Shown in pieces: positions 50,493-59,559 of a stretch of DNA of 64,000 nucleotides (the stretch's first letter is position 1; the number at the start of each line of letters is the position of its first letter). A program made the translations under genes and the position numbers. The stretch is from Clostridium aceticum (GTDB lineage Bacteria > Bacillota > Clostridia > Peptostreptococcales > Natronincolaceae): the NCBI RefSeq assembly GCF_001042715.1, contig NZ_CP009687.1, positions 921,418-985,417 of the forward strand, read 5' to 3'. The notes below the pieces were generated by a model. The model did no database searches and was not told the DNA's origin. It worked only from the letters and a program-made list of their open reading frames with translations.

Positions 50493-51107
50493 ATGGGGAA
50501 GCTATGCAGAGAATTTTATAATAGACCTACTTTAGAGGTAGCTAAAGATTTGCTAGGGAAGTATTTAGTGCATTATGTAGGAAGTAATAAATATATCGGT
50601 AAAATCGTAGAAGTAGAGGCTTATATAGGAGAAATTGATAAGGCATGTCATGCCTATAACAATAAAATTACCAATAGAACAAAAGTGTTATACGACCCTC
50701 CTGGTACTGCCTATGTTTATTTAATCTACGGTATGTACTATTGTTTCAATGTTGTAACGGAGGAAGAGGGGAAGGCTGCTGCTGTCTTAGTCAGAGCTGT
50801 AGAGCCGATAGAGGCTTTAGAAAAAATGGTGGAAAATAGATATAAAAAGAAGATGGATGAAATATCTAAAAAACAACTTAAGAACCTAACCAATGGCCCA
50901 GGGAAGCTTTGCATGGCAATGCATATAACAAAAGAGAATAATGGCATGAATCTTTTGGGTGATGAATTATATATCATGGAAAGTGAAGAAACTTCTTCCT
51001 TTGATATAGTAACCACCAAAAGAATTAATATAGACTATGCAGAGGAAGCTATAGATTTTCCCTGGAGATTTTATATAAAAGATCATCCTTGTGTATCAAA
51101 AAAATAA
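50493..51107 (+). CDS. DNA-3-methyladenine glycosylase (AAG/MPG type)
   Basis: A 204-residue base-excision enzyme removing alkylated purines. Motifs are EVAKDLLGKYLVH, EVEAYIGEIDKACHAYNNKITNRTKVLYDPPG (catalytic Glu region), YVYLIYGMYYCFNVVT, VLVRAVEP and NGPGKLCMAM. GGGAGAAG precedes the ATG. It stands alone, unrelated to the locus before it. Confidence 0.93.
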   Translation: MGKLCREFYNRPTLEVAKDLLGKYLVHYVGSNKYIGKIVEVEAYIGEIDKACHAYNNKITNRTKVLYDPPGTAYVYLIYGMYYCFNVVTEEEGKAAAVLVRAVEPIEALEKMVENRYKKKMDEISKKQLKNLTNGPGKLCMAMHITKENNGMNLLGDELYIMESEETSSFDIVTTKRINIDYAEEAIDFPWRFYIKDHPCVSKK

Positions 51108-51193
51108 ACTGGTTTCAACAAACCAAAAATCGGGTAATCATTTAAAAATCCTATATTCTAAAGCGAAAAATATACAGAAGGGATCAGATACTT

Positions 51194-51233
51194 TGTATTA
51201 GCAAAGCTCCTAGACTTTTCTAGGAGCTTTGTA
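51194..51233. terminator. Hairpin overlapping the 3' end of the plsC gene
   Basis: CAAAGCTCCTAGA and TCTAGGAGCTTTG form a 13-bp stem with a 4-nt loop. It spans the stop codon of the minus-strand gene and could end that transcript and the facing one. Confidence 0.65.
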
Positions 51234-51945
51234 GGTTATCTTTGATGATTTCGTGGACCTGAACAATTAAATCATTGGAGGTATCCTTTGAGACATCGTT
51301 AAAGTCAATTGGAGGAGAAACAGTGAGGATGACTTTGGTTGCGGTAAGATTTTTATCGTTATTAGCTTCTAAGATCTTATAAGTATTTTGAATAGTAATA
51401 GGTACAATAGGAACATTTGCTTTTTGTGCTGGTCTTAAGCTACCGGGTTTAAAAGGGCTTAGTTCGCTGCTCTTGCTTCTGGTTCCCTCTGGGAAAATCA
51501 CCATTGATTGACCAGACTTAAGGGTTTCAGTGGCTTGTTTAATGGCTGTCAAGGATTGACGCATATCATTACGATCTATAAAAACACCTTCGATGCATTC
51601 CAACCACTTACTGATGACAGGCCAAGTCTTTAGCTCAATCTTAGCTAAAAAGCCCAAAGATTTTGGTAGATAAAGCAGTAAAACAGGAATGTCAAAATAG
51701 CCTTGATGATTACTTACAAATAATACAGGTCCTTCCTCAGGTATGTTTTCTAAACCTTTTACTTCTACAGTACTGCCAGTAGCACCTATTAATACTTCAG
51801 ACCAACGTTTGCTAATTCTATCAGTTAACTGTCTTTTTTCTTGAATACGATCTTCTTTTTGTAATTTTTTTGCTTTTGGAATAACAAAAATGCTAACATA
51901 AATAGCATATAATAAAAAATGAATTACTCCTAAAACTTTTCTCAT
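51220..51945 (-). CDS. plsC: 1-acyl-sn-glycerol-3-phosphate acyltransferase
   Basis: A 241-residue acyltransferase that forms phosphatidic acid from lysophosphatidic acid at the membrane. An N-terminal hydrophobic helix is followed by NHQGYFD (the HxxxxD site), FIDRND, FPEGTRSKSSELSPFKPGS and VPIVPITI. AGGAGGAGA lies before the ATG. The terminator at its end is shared with the region after the glycosylase gene. Confidence 0.9.
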   Translation of the reverse strand: MRKVLGVIHFLLYAIYVSIFVIPKAKKLQKEDRIQEKRQLTDRISKRWSEVLIGATGSTVEVKGLENIPEEGPVLFVSNHQGYFDIPVLLLYLPKSLGFLAKIELKTWPVISKWLECIEGVFIDRNDMRQSLTAIKQATETLKSGQSMVIFPEGTRSKSSELSPFKPGSLRPAQKANVPIVPITIQNTYKILEANNDKNLTATKVILTVSPPIDFNDVSKDTSNDLIVQVHEIIKDNLQSS

Positions 51946-52089
51946 AGGGGGATCTCCTCCTGTTTAATAAGAAATTATTATGATGTAAATATACTATCAC
52001 AAAATATAATGGTTTAAAAGGAAACTTTTGATTTTTAGGCTATGTTTTGGTTCTAATGATATATACTACATATTAAGGAGTGGGTGAAA

Positions 52090-52914
52090 ATGCGTAAGTT
52101 TAAAATGGCGGTTTGCCAGATGCTTGTTACTGAAGATAAGGAAGAAAACCTAGCTAAAGCTGAAAAAATGATACGTGAGGCAAAATCTCAAGGTGCTCAC
52201 ATAGCAGTACTACCGGAAATATTTAATTGTCCCTATAGCAGAAAGGCTATGGTACAGGCGGCAGAAACTTATCCAGGGGAGACCACCAATAGGCTATCAA
52301 GTTTAGCAAAAGAATTATCTATGTACATTGTAGGAGGATCTATAGCAGAAAAGTCCCATGATAAAATCTACAATACTTCCTTTATCTTTGGACCATTGGG
52401 AGAGCTTTTAGGCAGCCATAGGAAAATGCACTTGTTTGATATAGATATTAAAGGAAAAATTACCTTTAAAGAATCAGATGTCTTTGAAGCAGGGGAAAAG
52501 GTGACAGTAGTAGATACAGAATTCTGCAAGATAGGTGTAGCTATATGTTTTGATGTGAGATTTCCAGAGCTTATGAGAATAATGGCACTAAAGGGGGCAG
52601 AAGTGATTATTATACCAGCAGCTTTTAACACCACCACCGGACCTGCTCATTGGCATGATACCATTAAAATCAGAGCGGTAGACAACCAAGTCTACTGCAT
52701 AGGTGCATCTCCTGCTCGAAACCTGCAATCTAACTATCATGCCTACGGATTTTCTACCATTATAGATCCTTTTGGAAAAGTAATCGCTGCTACGAAGGAA
52801 GAGGAAACTATTATCTATGGAGAAATAGACTTAGATTATTTAGAAAAGGTGAGAGAAGAACTTCCTCTATTGAAGAATAGACGAAAAGATTTATATACCC
52901 TAACAGAGTTGTAA
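52090..52914 (+). CDS. Carbon-nitrogen hydrolase (Nit2/omega-amidase type)
   Basis: A 274-residue enzyme of the nitrilase superfamily. ATG 52090 has AAGGAG nine bases upstream (GTG 52084 is the alternative). The Glu-Lys-Cys triad is visible in LPEIFNCP, GSHRKMHLFDID and VAICFDVRFPEL. LFDIDIKGKITFKESD and the PAAFNTTTGPAHW stretch fit Nit2-like omega-amidases, which hydrolyse alpha-ketoglutaramate and similar amides. It appears monocistronic. Confidence 0.88.
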   Translation: MRKFKMAVCQMLVTEDKEENLAKAEKMIREAKSQGAHIAVLPEIFNCPYSRKAMVQAAETYPGETTNRLSSLAKELSMYIVGGSIAEKSHDKIYNTSFIFGPLGELLGSHRKMHLFDIDIKGKITFKESDVFEAGEKVTVVDTEFCKIGVAICFDVRFPELMRIMALKGAEVIIIPAAFNTTTGPAHWHDTIKIRAVDNQVYCIGASPARNLQSNYHAYGFSTIIDPFGKVIAATKEEETIIYGEIDLDYLEKVREELPLLKNRRKDLYTLTEL

Positions 52915-52925
52915 AGCAATCATAT

Positions 52926-53085
52926 GCGTTAACTTAAGCTGATTATTTCCAAAAACCCTCTCAATTTGTCATCCTGAGCATAGCGAAGGATCTTGAAACA
53001 ACGAAGAATTTTCTTAATTCTAAGATCCTTCGACTTCACTTTGTTCTCCTTAGGATGACAATTTATGGCTTAGCTAGCGCTAATG
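52926..53085. repeat. MITE-like repeat, copy 3 of 3 (inverted orientation)
   Basis: Left end GCGTTAACTTAAGC and right end GGCTTAGCTAGCGC flank TTGTCATCCTGAGCATAGCG, AAGGATCTTGAAACAACGAA, TTCTAAGATCCTTCGACTTC and TAGGATGACAATTTATGGCT. The reverse complement matches copies 1 and 2 in order, with CGAAG and GATCC blocks identical. Confidence 0.88.
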
Positions 53086-53259
53086 ATAAAGCAATAAAAT
53101 TTACCTAACATCCTAAGGTTTGAAAATATTGGAATCTATGTGTAACGACAGTTTTTAAAGGGGCCTCCCCTTTACCAAAACTTACAACCCTTGAAACCAT
53201 ATACACCCCTTTTGATTTATGCTAAAATTTTTGAGAGTCTATGAGAAAGGTTGGTGTAT

Positions 53260-54195
53260 ATGAAGATACAATCAAACAAATGGTGGATTGGTATTATGTC
53301 CATCGTACTCATCGTTGTAGCGATTGCTTCAGTACAAATAGCAAATGCACCTGACAAAGAGATAAAAGATAGTGCTGCTGAGGTAGAAACGTACTTAGAG
53401 GAAGAGACAGAAGAATGGGTTTATGAAACCTCTGATGAAGAAGTACATGAAACAGATGAAGAAATTATGGCAAGTAGTGAATTGACAGAAAAAGTTGAAG
53501 AAAAGTTACAAACAGCTGCCTCTAGTATTACATCAGAGGAAGCTGCAGCGGAGGTTGCAGTTGTTGAAGCTCCGAGAAGCACTACAAGCACTGCAAATAC
53601 GGTTGATATGTCTCCTATTACTTCCGACAGATATACAGTAAAAAGTGGAGACACATTATTTCTAATTGCTGAAAGAGCAAATCTTTCCTTGCAAGAGTTA
53701 AGGTCTATTAACAACATAAATACTGATACGATTTATGTTGGACAGGTAGTTCAGACTAAAACACCTCCACAACCAGTAAATGTTGCACAGGCATCATCTA
53801 ATACAGTGGTCACCAGAGGTTCTCAAAGAGAGGATGATATGTACTGGTTAAGTAGAATTATCCATGCTGAAGCCCAAGGGGAGCCCTACCAAGGAAAGGT
53901 AGCAGTAGGGAATGTTGTATTAAATAGAGTTCGAAGCAGTAACTTTCCTAATACAATTTATGGGGTTGTTTTTGACAGACAACATGGTTATGTACAGTTT
54001 TCACCAGTAATTGATGGAACAATCCACAATACACCTAATAGAGACAGTGTTCAAGCAGCAACAGAGGCACTTAATGGAGCGAAGCCTGTAGGAGATGCTC
54101 TGTATTTCTTAAATCCAAGAAAAGCAACTAACTTTTGGATTGTTGCCAACAGAAGATTTATGAAAACTATTGGGGATCATGATTTTTACTATTAA
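53260..54195 (+). CDS. LysM-SleB cell wall hydrolase
   Basis: A 311-residue exported protein. ATG 53260 with GAGAAAGG upstream; an N-terminal hydrophobic segment follows (WWIGIMSIVLIVVAIASVQI). After an acidic stretch comes one LysM domain (YTVKSGDTLFLIAERANLSL, about 130-175), then a SleB/CwlJ hydrolase domain (SRIIHAEAQGEPYQGKVAVG, VVFDRQHGYVQFSPV, ALYFLNPRKATNFW). Such enzymes cut spore cortex or vegetative peptidoglycan. No ger or ypeB gene lies next to it. Confidence 0.9.
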   Translation: MKIQSNKWWIGIMSIVLIVVAIASVQIANAPDKEIKDSAAEVETYLEEETEEWVYETSDEEVHETDEEIMASSELTEKVEEKLQTAASSITSEEAAAEVAVVEAPRSTTSTANTVDMSPITSDRYTVKSGDTLFLIAERANLSLQELRSINNINTDTIYVGQVVQTKTPPQPVNVAQASSNTVVTRGSQREDDMYWLSRIIHAEAQGEPYQGKVAVGNVVLNRVRSSNFPNTIYGVVFDRQHGYVQFSPVIDGTIHNTPNRDSVQAATEALNGAKPVGDALYFLNPRKATNFWIVANRRFMKTIGDHDFYY

Positions 54196-54212
54196 CAAAA
54201 AAATGGCTATTT

Positions 54213-54250
54213 AAAAGGACGGGGGAATTTTCTCTGTCCTTCTTTGTATA
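54213..54250 (+). terminator. Terminator after the SleB gene
   Basis: AAAAGGACGGGGGAA and TTTTCTCTGTCCTTCTTTG can pair, AGGAC with GTCCT being the clear core. Moderately strong. Confidence 0.6.
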
Positions 54251-54379
54251 TAAAACAACGCAAGCTCAAGGATAAAATTACTTGACCCATTACCCCAAAA
54301 TATAATCACGTATAAGGCGTGTTTTAAAACATAGAAAATTCCGAAAAATCAATATGGGAGAGGGAATTTCCAAATACGG

Positions 54380-54409
54380 TTGACAGCATCCAGTAAAGTG
54401 TGTTACACT
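54380..54409 (+). promoter_or_regulatory. Promoter of the lysine operon
   Basis: TTGACA at 54380-54385 is followed after 17 bp by TTACAC (54403-54408), about 70 nt before the riboswitch. Confidence 0.6.
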
Positions 54410-54471
54410 ACCTACAATATCATAAGGGTTTTCTATTATAGAGGATTTATAACAATTAAATATACAGTTAA

Positions 54472-54652
54472 TGAGTAGAGGTGCATTGAAGATGAGTATA
54501 TAGTAGGTGTTAAGAGGGAAACCCTCAATACTGCTATAGAAAGGCTGACGTGCCGAAACTGTTAAATGGTTTTCAGTTTAACAGTTGGGGGTTTAGTGAA
54601 TAACTAAACAACTGTCATGGAAATACTAATCCATGGGGTGCTATTTGTTAAT
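54472..54652 (+). promoter_or_regulatory. Lysine riboswitch (L box)
   Basis: The L-box signatures occur in order: AGAGGTGCATTGAAGATGAG, TAAGAGGGAAACCCTC, AAGGCTGACGTGCCGAAACT, a long stem GTTAAATGG/TTTAAC, ACTGTCATGG and CATGGGGTGCTATT. The RNA binds lysine and lowers expression of the downstream genes. It precedes asd-dapA-dapB-dapD-lysC. Confidence 0.95.
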
Positions 54653-54746
54653 TGCTACAATATTATAGAAGAAAGCAGCTAGTAATTTGTTCTAAAGAAT
54701 ATTTTTTGACAATTACTAAAGTATCTATACTTTGTCGCATTAACAA

Positions 54747-54775
54747 CTCCTAGGATTATCCTAGGAGATTTTTAA
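54747..54775 (+). terminator. Terminator of the lysine riboswitch leader
   Basis: CTCCTAGG and CCTAGGAG form an 8-bp perfect stem with a 5-nt loop, followed by ATTTTTAAT. It is the likely OFF-state terminator. Confidence 0.85.
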
Positions 54776-54833
54776 TATACTTTTATGAAGGTGAAATCTA
54801 ACTCAATAATCAAATTATGGAAGGGGAATAAAT

Positions 54834-55829
54834 ATGGGTCTATCTATTGGTGTAGTGGGAGCAACGGGAGCGGTCGGACGTAAAATGATTGAAATTTTAA
54901 AGGAAAGAAATGTACCTATCGATTCTTTGAGAGCTTTTGCATCTCAAAGATCAGCTGGAGAAAAAATAGAGTTTAAAGGAAACGAAATTACAGTAGAACT
55001 TTTGACAGAAGAAGTTATGAAGGATAAGTTTGACTATCTACTATTTTCAGCTGGAGGTGGCGTATCAGAAAAATTTGCACCTATTGCAGCTGCAGCAGGA
55101 AATGTGGTAATTGACAACTCTTCCCAGTGGAGAATGACTAAAGGGATTCCTTTGGTGGTACCAGAAGTAAATCCTCATACACTAAAGGGATATAAAGGAA
55201 TTATAGCAAATCCTAACTGTTCAACGATACAAATGATGGTGGCCTTAGCACCACTTCATAGACGGTATGGAATTAAAAAAATTGTAGTATCTACCTACCA
55301 AGCAGTATCCGGCAGCGGACATAAAGCTATTGTAGAGTTAGAAAGCCAATTAAAGGACGAAGCTTATCCTAATCAAGTATATCCAAAAAGAATTGCAGGT
55401 AACTGTATTCCCCATATTGATGTATTTAATGAAAATGGATTTACAAAAGAAGAATTAAAAATGGTGTACGAGACACAAAAAATACTTGAAGATAATACTA
55501 TAGTAGTAAACGCTACTACCGTGAGGATTCCTGTAGTTTATGGACATAGTGAATCTATTTATTTAGAACTTAAAGAAGCCCCACAGGTAGCAGAAGTAAA
55601 ACAAATTTTAGAAAATGCACCAGGGGTTGTAGTAATAGATAATCCAGAGATCAATGGATATCCTACACCGTTAGAGATAGCAAATACAGACGATACTTAT
55701 GTAGGAAGAATAAGAAAAGATTTAGTTGATCCAACAGCACTATCTCTTTGGGTTGTGGCGGATAACTTGAGAAAAGGAGCTGCTACCAACGCTGTTCAAA
55801 TTATTGAGGTAATGGAAGGCATGAAATAA
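54834..55829 (+). CDS. asd: Aspartate-semialdehyde dehydrogenase
   Basis: Reduces aspartyl phosphate to aspartate semialdehyde. The 331-residue protein has GVVGATGAVGRKM as nucleotide site, SAGGGVSEKFAP, IANPNCSTIQMMVAL with the catalytic cysteine, and QAVSGSGHKAI. GGAAGGGGA precedes the ATG. First gene after the lysine riboswitch. Confidence 0.95.
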   Translation: MGLSIGVVGATGAVGRKMIEILKERNVPIDSLRAFASQRSAGEKIEFKGNEITVELLTEEVMKDKFDYLLFSAGGGVSEKFAPIAAAAGNVVIDNSSQWRMTKGIPLVVPEVNPHTLKGYKGIIANPNCSTIQMMVALAPLHRRYGIKKIVVSTYQAVSGSGHKAIVELESQLKDEAYPNQVYPKRIAGNCIPHIDVFNENGFTKEELKMVYETQKILEDNTIVVNATTVRIPVVYGHSESIYLELKEAPQVAEVKQILENAPGVVVIDNPEINGYPTPLEIANTDDTYVGRIRKDLVDPTALSLWVVADNLRKGAATNAVQIIEVMEGMK

Positions 55830-55867
55830 GAAAACATTTCCTATAAAACAAATAAGGAGGAAAAAAT

Positions 55868-56740
55868 ATGTTTAAAGGTGCAGGCGTTGCCATTGCAACC
55901 CCTTTTAAAGATGGGCAAATAGACATACCAGCTTTTGAAAGATTGATTGACTTTCAAATACAAAACGATATACAGGCCTTAATCGTACTAGGTACTACGG
56001 GGGAAGCATCAACATTAGGAGAAGCAGAAAGAGAAGCTGTAATAAAAGCTGCTGTAGCCAAAACAAATAAAAGAGTACCTATTATTATTGGAACAGGCTC
56101 TAATAATACAGAGGTAGCCATCAAATACACAAAACAAGCAGAAGCACTAGGAGCTGACGGGGTTTTAGTAGTAACGCCTTATTATAATAAATGCACACAA
56201 AAAGGGTTAATACAACACTATAAGGAAATCGCAAAATCAACAACACTACCAGTGGTTTTATATAATGTTCCCTCAAGAACTGGTGTAAATATTGAACCTC
56301 AAACAGTGGTGGAACTTGCCAAAGTACAAAACATCATTGGTGTGAAGGAAGCTAGCGGCAATATGAGTCAAGTACTAGAGATTAAAAGGTTGGTACCAGC
56401 AGACTTTAAAATTTGGTCTGGTAATGACGATAATATTCTACCTATTTATTCCTGTGGTGGTGATGGTGTAATCTCTGTACTGGCCAATATAGAACCAAAG
56501 GGAACACAAGCTATGTGTAAAGCCTTTGAAGAGGGGAATATTAAAGAAGCTATTAGGCTTCAAGTACATTATAAGAAGTTGATTAATCTGATATTTATTG
56601 AGGTAAATCCAATTCCTACGAAGGCTGCTTTAAGCGTAATGGGATATATTGAAAATCAATTAAGACTTCCTTTAACTCCTATGGAGGAAGAAAATATGAA
56701 GAAGCTGGTAGAGGAAATGAAATATCTACAAATCATATAG
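55868..56740 (+). CDS. dapA: 4-hydroxy-tetrahydrodipicolinate synthase
   Basis: Condenses aspartate semialdehyde with pyruvate. The 290-residue protein has VLGTTGEASTL, YYNKCTQKGL, NVPSRTGVNI and the Schiff-base lysine region IIGVKEASGN. AAGGAGGAAA lies before the ATG. Second gene of the operon. Confidence 0.96.
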   Translation: MFKGAGVAIATPFKDGQIDIPAFERLIDFQIQNDIQALIVLGTTGEASTLGEAEREAVIKAAVAKTNKRVPIIIGTGSNNTEVAIKYTKQAEALGADGVLVVTPYYNKCTQKGLIQHYKEIAKSTTLPVVLYNVPSRTGVNIEPQTVVELAKVQNIIGVKEASGNMSQVLEIKRLVPADFKIWSGNDDNILPIYSCGGDGVISVLANIEPKGTQAMCKAFEEGNIKEAIRLQVHYKKLINLIFIEVNPIPTKAALSVMGYIENQLRLPLTPMEEENMKKLVEEMKYLQII

Positions 56741-56757
56741 GAGAAGGGAAGGTTTTT

Positions 56758-57480
56758 ATGAATTTATTGATAGCTGGTATAAGCGGAGTAATGGGGCAGA
56801 AAATTTATAAATTAGCAGTGGAGGACAATTACTGGAGTAAGATAGAGGGTGTAGATGAAAAAAATCCTTTTGATAAAGTTGAGGAAGTGCCAAATGTAGT
56901 TATTGACTTTTCTCATCCAACTGCACTTCAGGGAGTTTTAAAATATTGTGTAGATAATAAGGTGTCTTTGGTCATTGGGACTACTGGCATCGAAGCTGAA
57001 CAAAAACAGCTGATTGAAAAAGCTTCAGAAGTAATTCCTATCCTACAGGCCACCAATATGTCTTTAGGAATGAATATTATGTTTTCCTTAGTAGAACAGG
57101 TAGCATCTATTTTAAAAGGCAAGGTAGATATTGAGGTAGTGGAAGCCCATCACAATAGAAAGAAGGACGCACCATCAGGTAGTGCCACTACCATTGTAGA
57201 ATCCATCGAAAAAGGCCTAGGGGAAACAAGGAAACATGTCTATGGCAGAGAAGGTCAATGTCCTCGTGAAAAGGGAGAAATTGGTGTTCATGCTATTCGT
57301 GGAGGAAATATTGTAGGTGTACATGAAGCTAGTTTTATTCATGACCTAGAGACTGTAAAAATTAGCCATGAAGCCTATGATCGTTCTGTATTTGCTCAAG
57401 GGGCATTAGAGGCTGCTAAATTCCTTATTGGTAAGGAAAGTGGAATGTACGATATGAAGGATGTTTTGGGTCTAAAATAA
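56758..57480 (+). CDS. dapB: 4-hydroxy-tetrahydrodipicolinate reductase
   Basis: Reduces hydroxytetrahydrodipicolinate with NAD(P)H. The 240-residue protein has GISGVMGQKIY, VIDFSHPTALQG, VIGTTGI and EAHHNRKKDAPSGSA, the usual substrate loop. It is slightly short for the family because the N-terminal region is compact, as in Clostridia. Confidence 0.95.
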   Translation: MNLLIAGISGVMGQKIYKLAVEDNYWSKIEGVDEKNPFDKVEEVPNVVIDFSHPTALQGVLKYCVDNKVSLVIGTTGIEAEQKQLIEKASEVIPILQATNMSLGMNIMFSLVEQVASILKGKVDIEVVEAHHNRKKDAPSGSATTIVESIEKGLGETRKHVYGREGQCPREKGEIGVHAIRGGNIVGVHEASFIHDLETVKISHEAYDRSVFAQGALEAAKFLIGKESGMYDMKDVLGLK

Positions 57481-57502
57481 TAGTAAAAAAACTTAAGCTG
57501 CC

Positions 57503-57522
57503 TTTCAAAAGAAGGCAGCTTG
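57503..57522. repeat. Small hairpin between dapB and dapD
   Basis: AAGCTGCCTTTCAAAAGAAGGCAGCTT: GCTGCCTT and AAGGCAGC pair with a short loop. Lies about 100 nt before the dapD start, without a T run; it may be a processing or stability hairpin. Confidence 0.5.
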
Positions 57523-57618
57523 GTATTGTAGATACCTGTATAGAATATAATAAAACCTTATGATTTATGGAAACATAAGAAAAGGGTAATATAAAAAACT
57601 AGAGGAGGAAGATAGAAA

Positions 57619-58332
57619 ATGGATGCAAGAGAAATTATACAATACATTAAAGACAGCGAGAAAAAAACACCGGTAAAGGTATACTTAAAGGGGCAGTTGA
57701 GCCAGATAGAATGGAGCAAGTGGCAGGTAAAGGACTTTATTCAAGGAGATAGCGGCGTAATCTTTGGGGAGTGGAAAAACATTGCTGAATTGTTAAAGGA
57801 AAATCAAGATAAAATAGCTGACTATGTACTAGAAAATGATAGAAGAAATTCAGGTGTTCCACTATTAGATATGAAGGATATCCCAGCAAGAATCGAGCCA
57901 GGGGTTATTATTCGTGAAAAAGTAGAAATTCATAAAAATGCTGTTATTATGATGGGTGCTGTCATCAATATAGGTGCGATTATTGGTGAAGGTACCATGA
58001 TTGATATGAATGTGGTAGTAGGCGGCAGAGGAACAATTGGTAAAAATTGTCACATTGGAGCGGGAGCAGTGGTGGCTGGTGTAATCGAACCACCTTCAGC
58101 GACACCTGTTATCATTGAAGATGATGTAGTTGTAGGAGCAAACGCAGTTATTTTAGAAGGTGTAAAGGTAGGTAAGGGTTCAGTTGTGGCAGCAGGAGCT
58201 GTTGTAACATCAGACGTGCCTGAAAATGTAGTAGTGGCAGGAACACCAGCTAAAGTTATTAAAGAAATTGACGATAAAACAAAGTCAAAAACAGAAATCG
58301 TACAAGAACTTCGAGATTTGATGGGGGCGTAA
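57619..58332 (+). CDS. dapH: Tetrahydrodipicolinate N-acetyltransferase
   Basis: Acetylates tetrahydrodipicolinate in the acetylated DAP route used by Firmicutes. The 237-residue protein has a helical N-terminus ([19 protein letters not shown]) and a left-handed beta-helix of hexapeptide repeats ([39 protein letters not shown]). GAGGAGGAAG precedes the ATG. Its N-terminus matches the acetyl (YkuQ) rather than succinyl form. Confidence 0.93.
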   Translation: MDAREIIQYIKDSEKKTPVKVYLKGQLSQIEWSKWQVKDFIQGDSGVIFGEWKNIAELLKENQDKIADYVLENDRRNSGVPLLDMKDIPARIEPGVIIREKVEIHKNAVIMMGAVINIGAIIGEGTMIDMNVVVGGRGTIGKNCHIGAGAVVAGVIEPPSATPVIIEDDVVVGANAVILEGVKVGKGSVVAAGAVVTSDVPENVVVAGTPAKVIKEIDDKTKSKTEIVQELRDLMGA

Positions 58333-58338
58333 TAAAAA

Positions 58339-59559
58339 ATGGAGATTGTGGTACAAAAATACGGAGGCTCATCTTTAGCTACGACAGAAAAAATAAAAGA
58401 AGTAGCTGATAAAGTCATTAAGAAAAAAGAAGAAGGATACCACGTCGTAGTAATTGTTTCTGCTATGGGTAAAACCACGGATGAGTTGATCTCCTTAGCC
58501 AAGGGGATCACAGATCATCCAGTACCACGAGAAATGGACATGCTATTAACTACGGGAGAGCAAATGTCTATAGCACTGCTATCTATGGCCCTAAATGCAA
58601 AAGGATACTCAGCAGTATCCTTTACAGGGTCACAGCTTAATATTCAAACTACCGCGATTCATCAAAAGGCTCGTATCAAGGATATTGAAACCTCTAAGTT
58701 AATAAAAGCCTTAGAAGAAAATAAAATTGTAGTGGTGGCAGGATTTCAAGGAGTTACAGAAGAAAACGAGTATACAACATTAGGACGTGGGGGTAGTGAC
58801 ACTTCAGCTGTAGCCTTAGCTGCTAAGCTAAAGGGTTCCTGCGAGATTTATACAGATGTAGACGGAATCTATACAATGGACCCACGAAAGCTAAAAAGAG
58901 CGAAAAAAATAGAAAAGATCAACTACGAAGAGATGATGGAGATGGCTAGCTTAGGTGCTGGTGTTATGCATTATCGTGCCGTGGAATTGGGTCATAAATA
59001 TAAGATTCCAATCTATGTCGCATCTACCTTTTCTGAAGAAAGAGGAACGATTATAACAAATGGAGGAGATACTTCAATGGAGGAAACCTTAATTACTGGG
59101 ATGGCTTCAAATGTAGATGACATACAGGTCACGCTGCTAAACATACCTTCCTCTACTGCCAGTTTATATAGATTATTTGGAGAGTTAGCAGAGGAAGAAG
59201 TAAATGTGGATATGATTTCACAAATGCTTACAGAAGACAAGAAAATGAACGTCAGCTTTACAATTCCTAAAACAGATCTTCATATTGCAGAAGAAATTGT
59301 AGAGAAATGGCGGGAAGAAGATCAGACAATCCAGTGGGAGGTTAATACTGATATTGCTAAGATCTCCGTAGTAGGACTAGGGATGCGTTCTCATTCTGGC
59401 GTAGCTGGGAAAGTGTTTGAATTGATGGCAAAAAATAATATTGAAATTAAAATGGTGACAACCTCTGAAATAAAAATAACTTGGGTAGTTGATCAAAAAG
59501 ATGAATTAAGAGCCGTTGAAGTAATCGGCAGCGGGTTTGGATTGGAGATGGCAGAATGA
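58339..59559 (+). CDS. lysC: Aspartate kinase
   Basis: Phosphorylates aspartate, the entry step. The 406-residue enzyme has VVQKYGGSSLATTEKI, TTGEQMSIALLSMALN, TLGRGGSDTSAVALAA and IYTDVDGIYTMDPRKLKRAKK, then two ACT domains at about 265-400. The position inside the lysine operon suggests lysine feedback. It overlaps the aminotransferase gene by four bases. Confidence 0.95.
   Translation: MEIVVQKYGGSSLATTEKIKEVADKVIKKKEEGYHVVVIVSAMGKTTDELISLAKGITDHPVPREMDMLLTTGEQMSIALLSMALNAKGYSAVSFTGSQLNIQTTAIHQKARIKDIETSKLIKALEENKIVVVAGFQGVTEENEYTTLGRGGSDTSAVALAAKLKGSCEIYTDVDGIYTMDPRKLKRAKKIEKINYEEMMEMASLGAGVMHYRAVELGHKYKIPIYVASTFSEERGTIITNGGDTSMEETLITGMASNVDDIQVTLLNIPSSTASLYRLFGELAEEEVNVDMISQMLTEDKKMNVSFTIPKTDLHIAEEIVEKWREEDQTIQWEVNTDIAKISVVGLGMRSHSGVAGKVFELMAKNNIEIKMVTTSEIKITWVVDQKDELRAVEVIGSGFGLEMAE

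Noticed and set aside
54472-54652. T-box leader ahead of asd
   Set aside because: No T-box sequence (TGGNACCGCG type) is present, whereas the L-box lysine riboswitch motifs are all present in order.
58050-58511. A 153-codon minus-strand frame rich in Thr/Ala/Pro
   Set aside because: It is the antisense shadow of the hexapeptide repeats of the acetyltransferase gene and the start of lysC.
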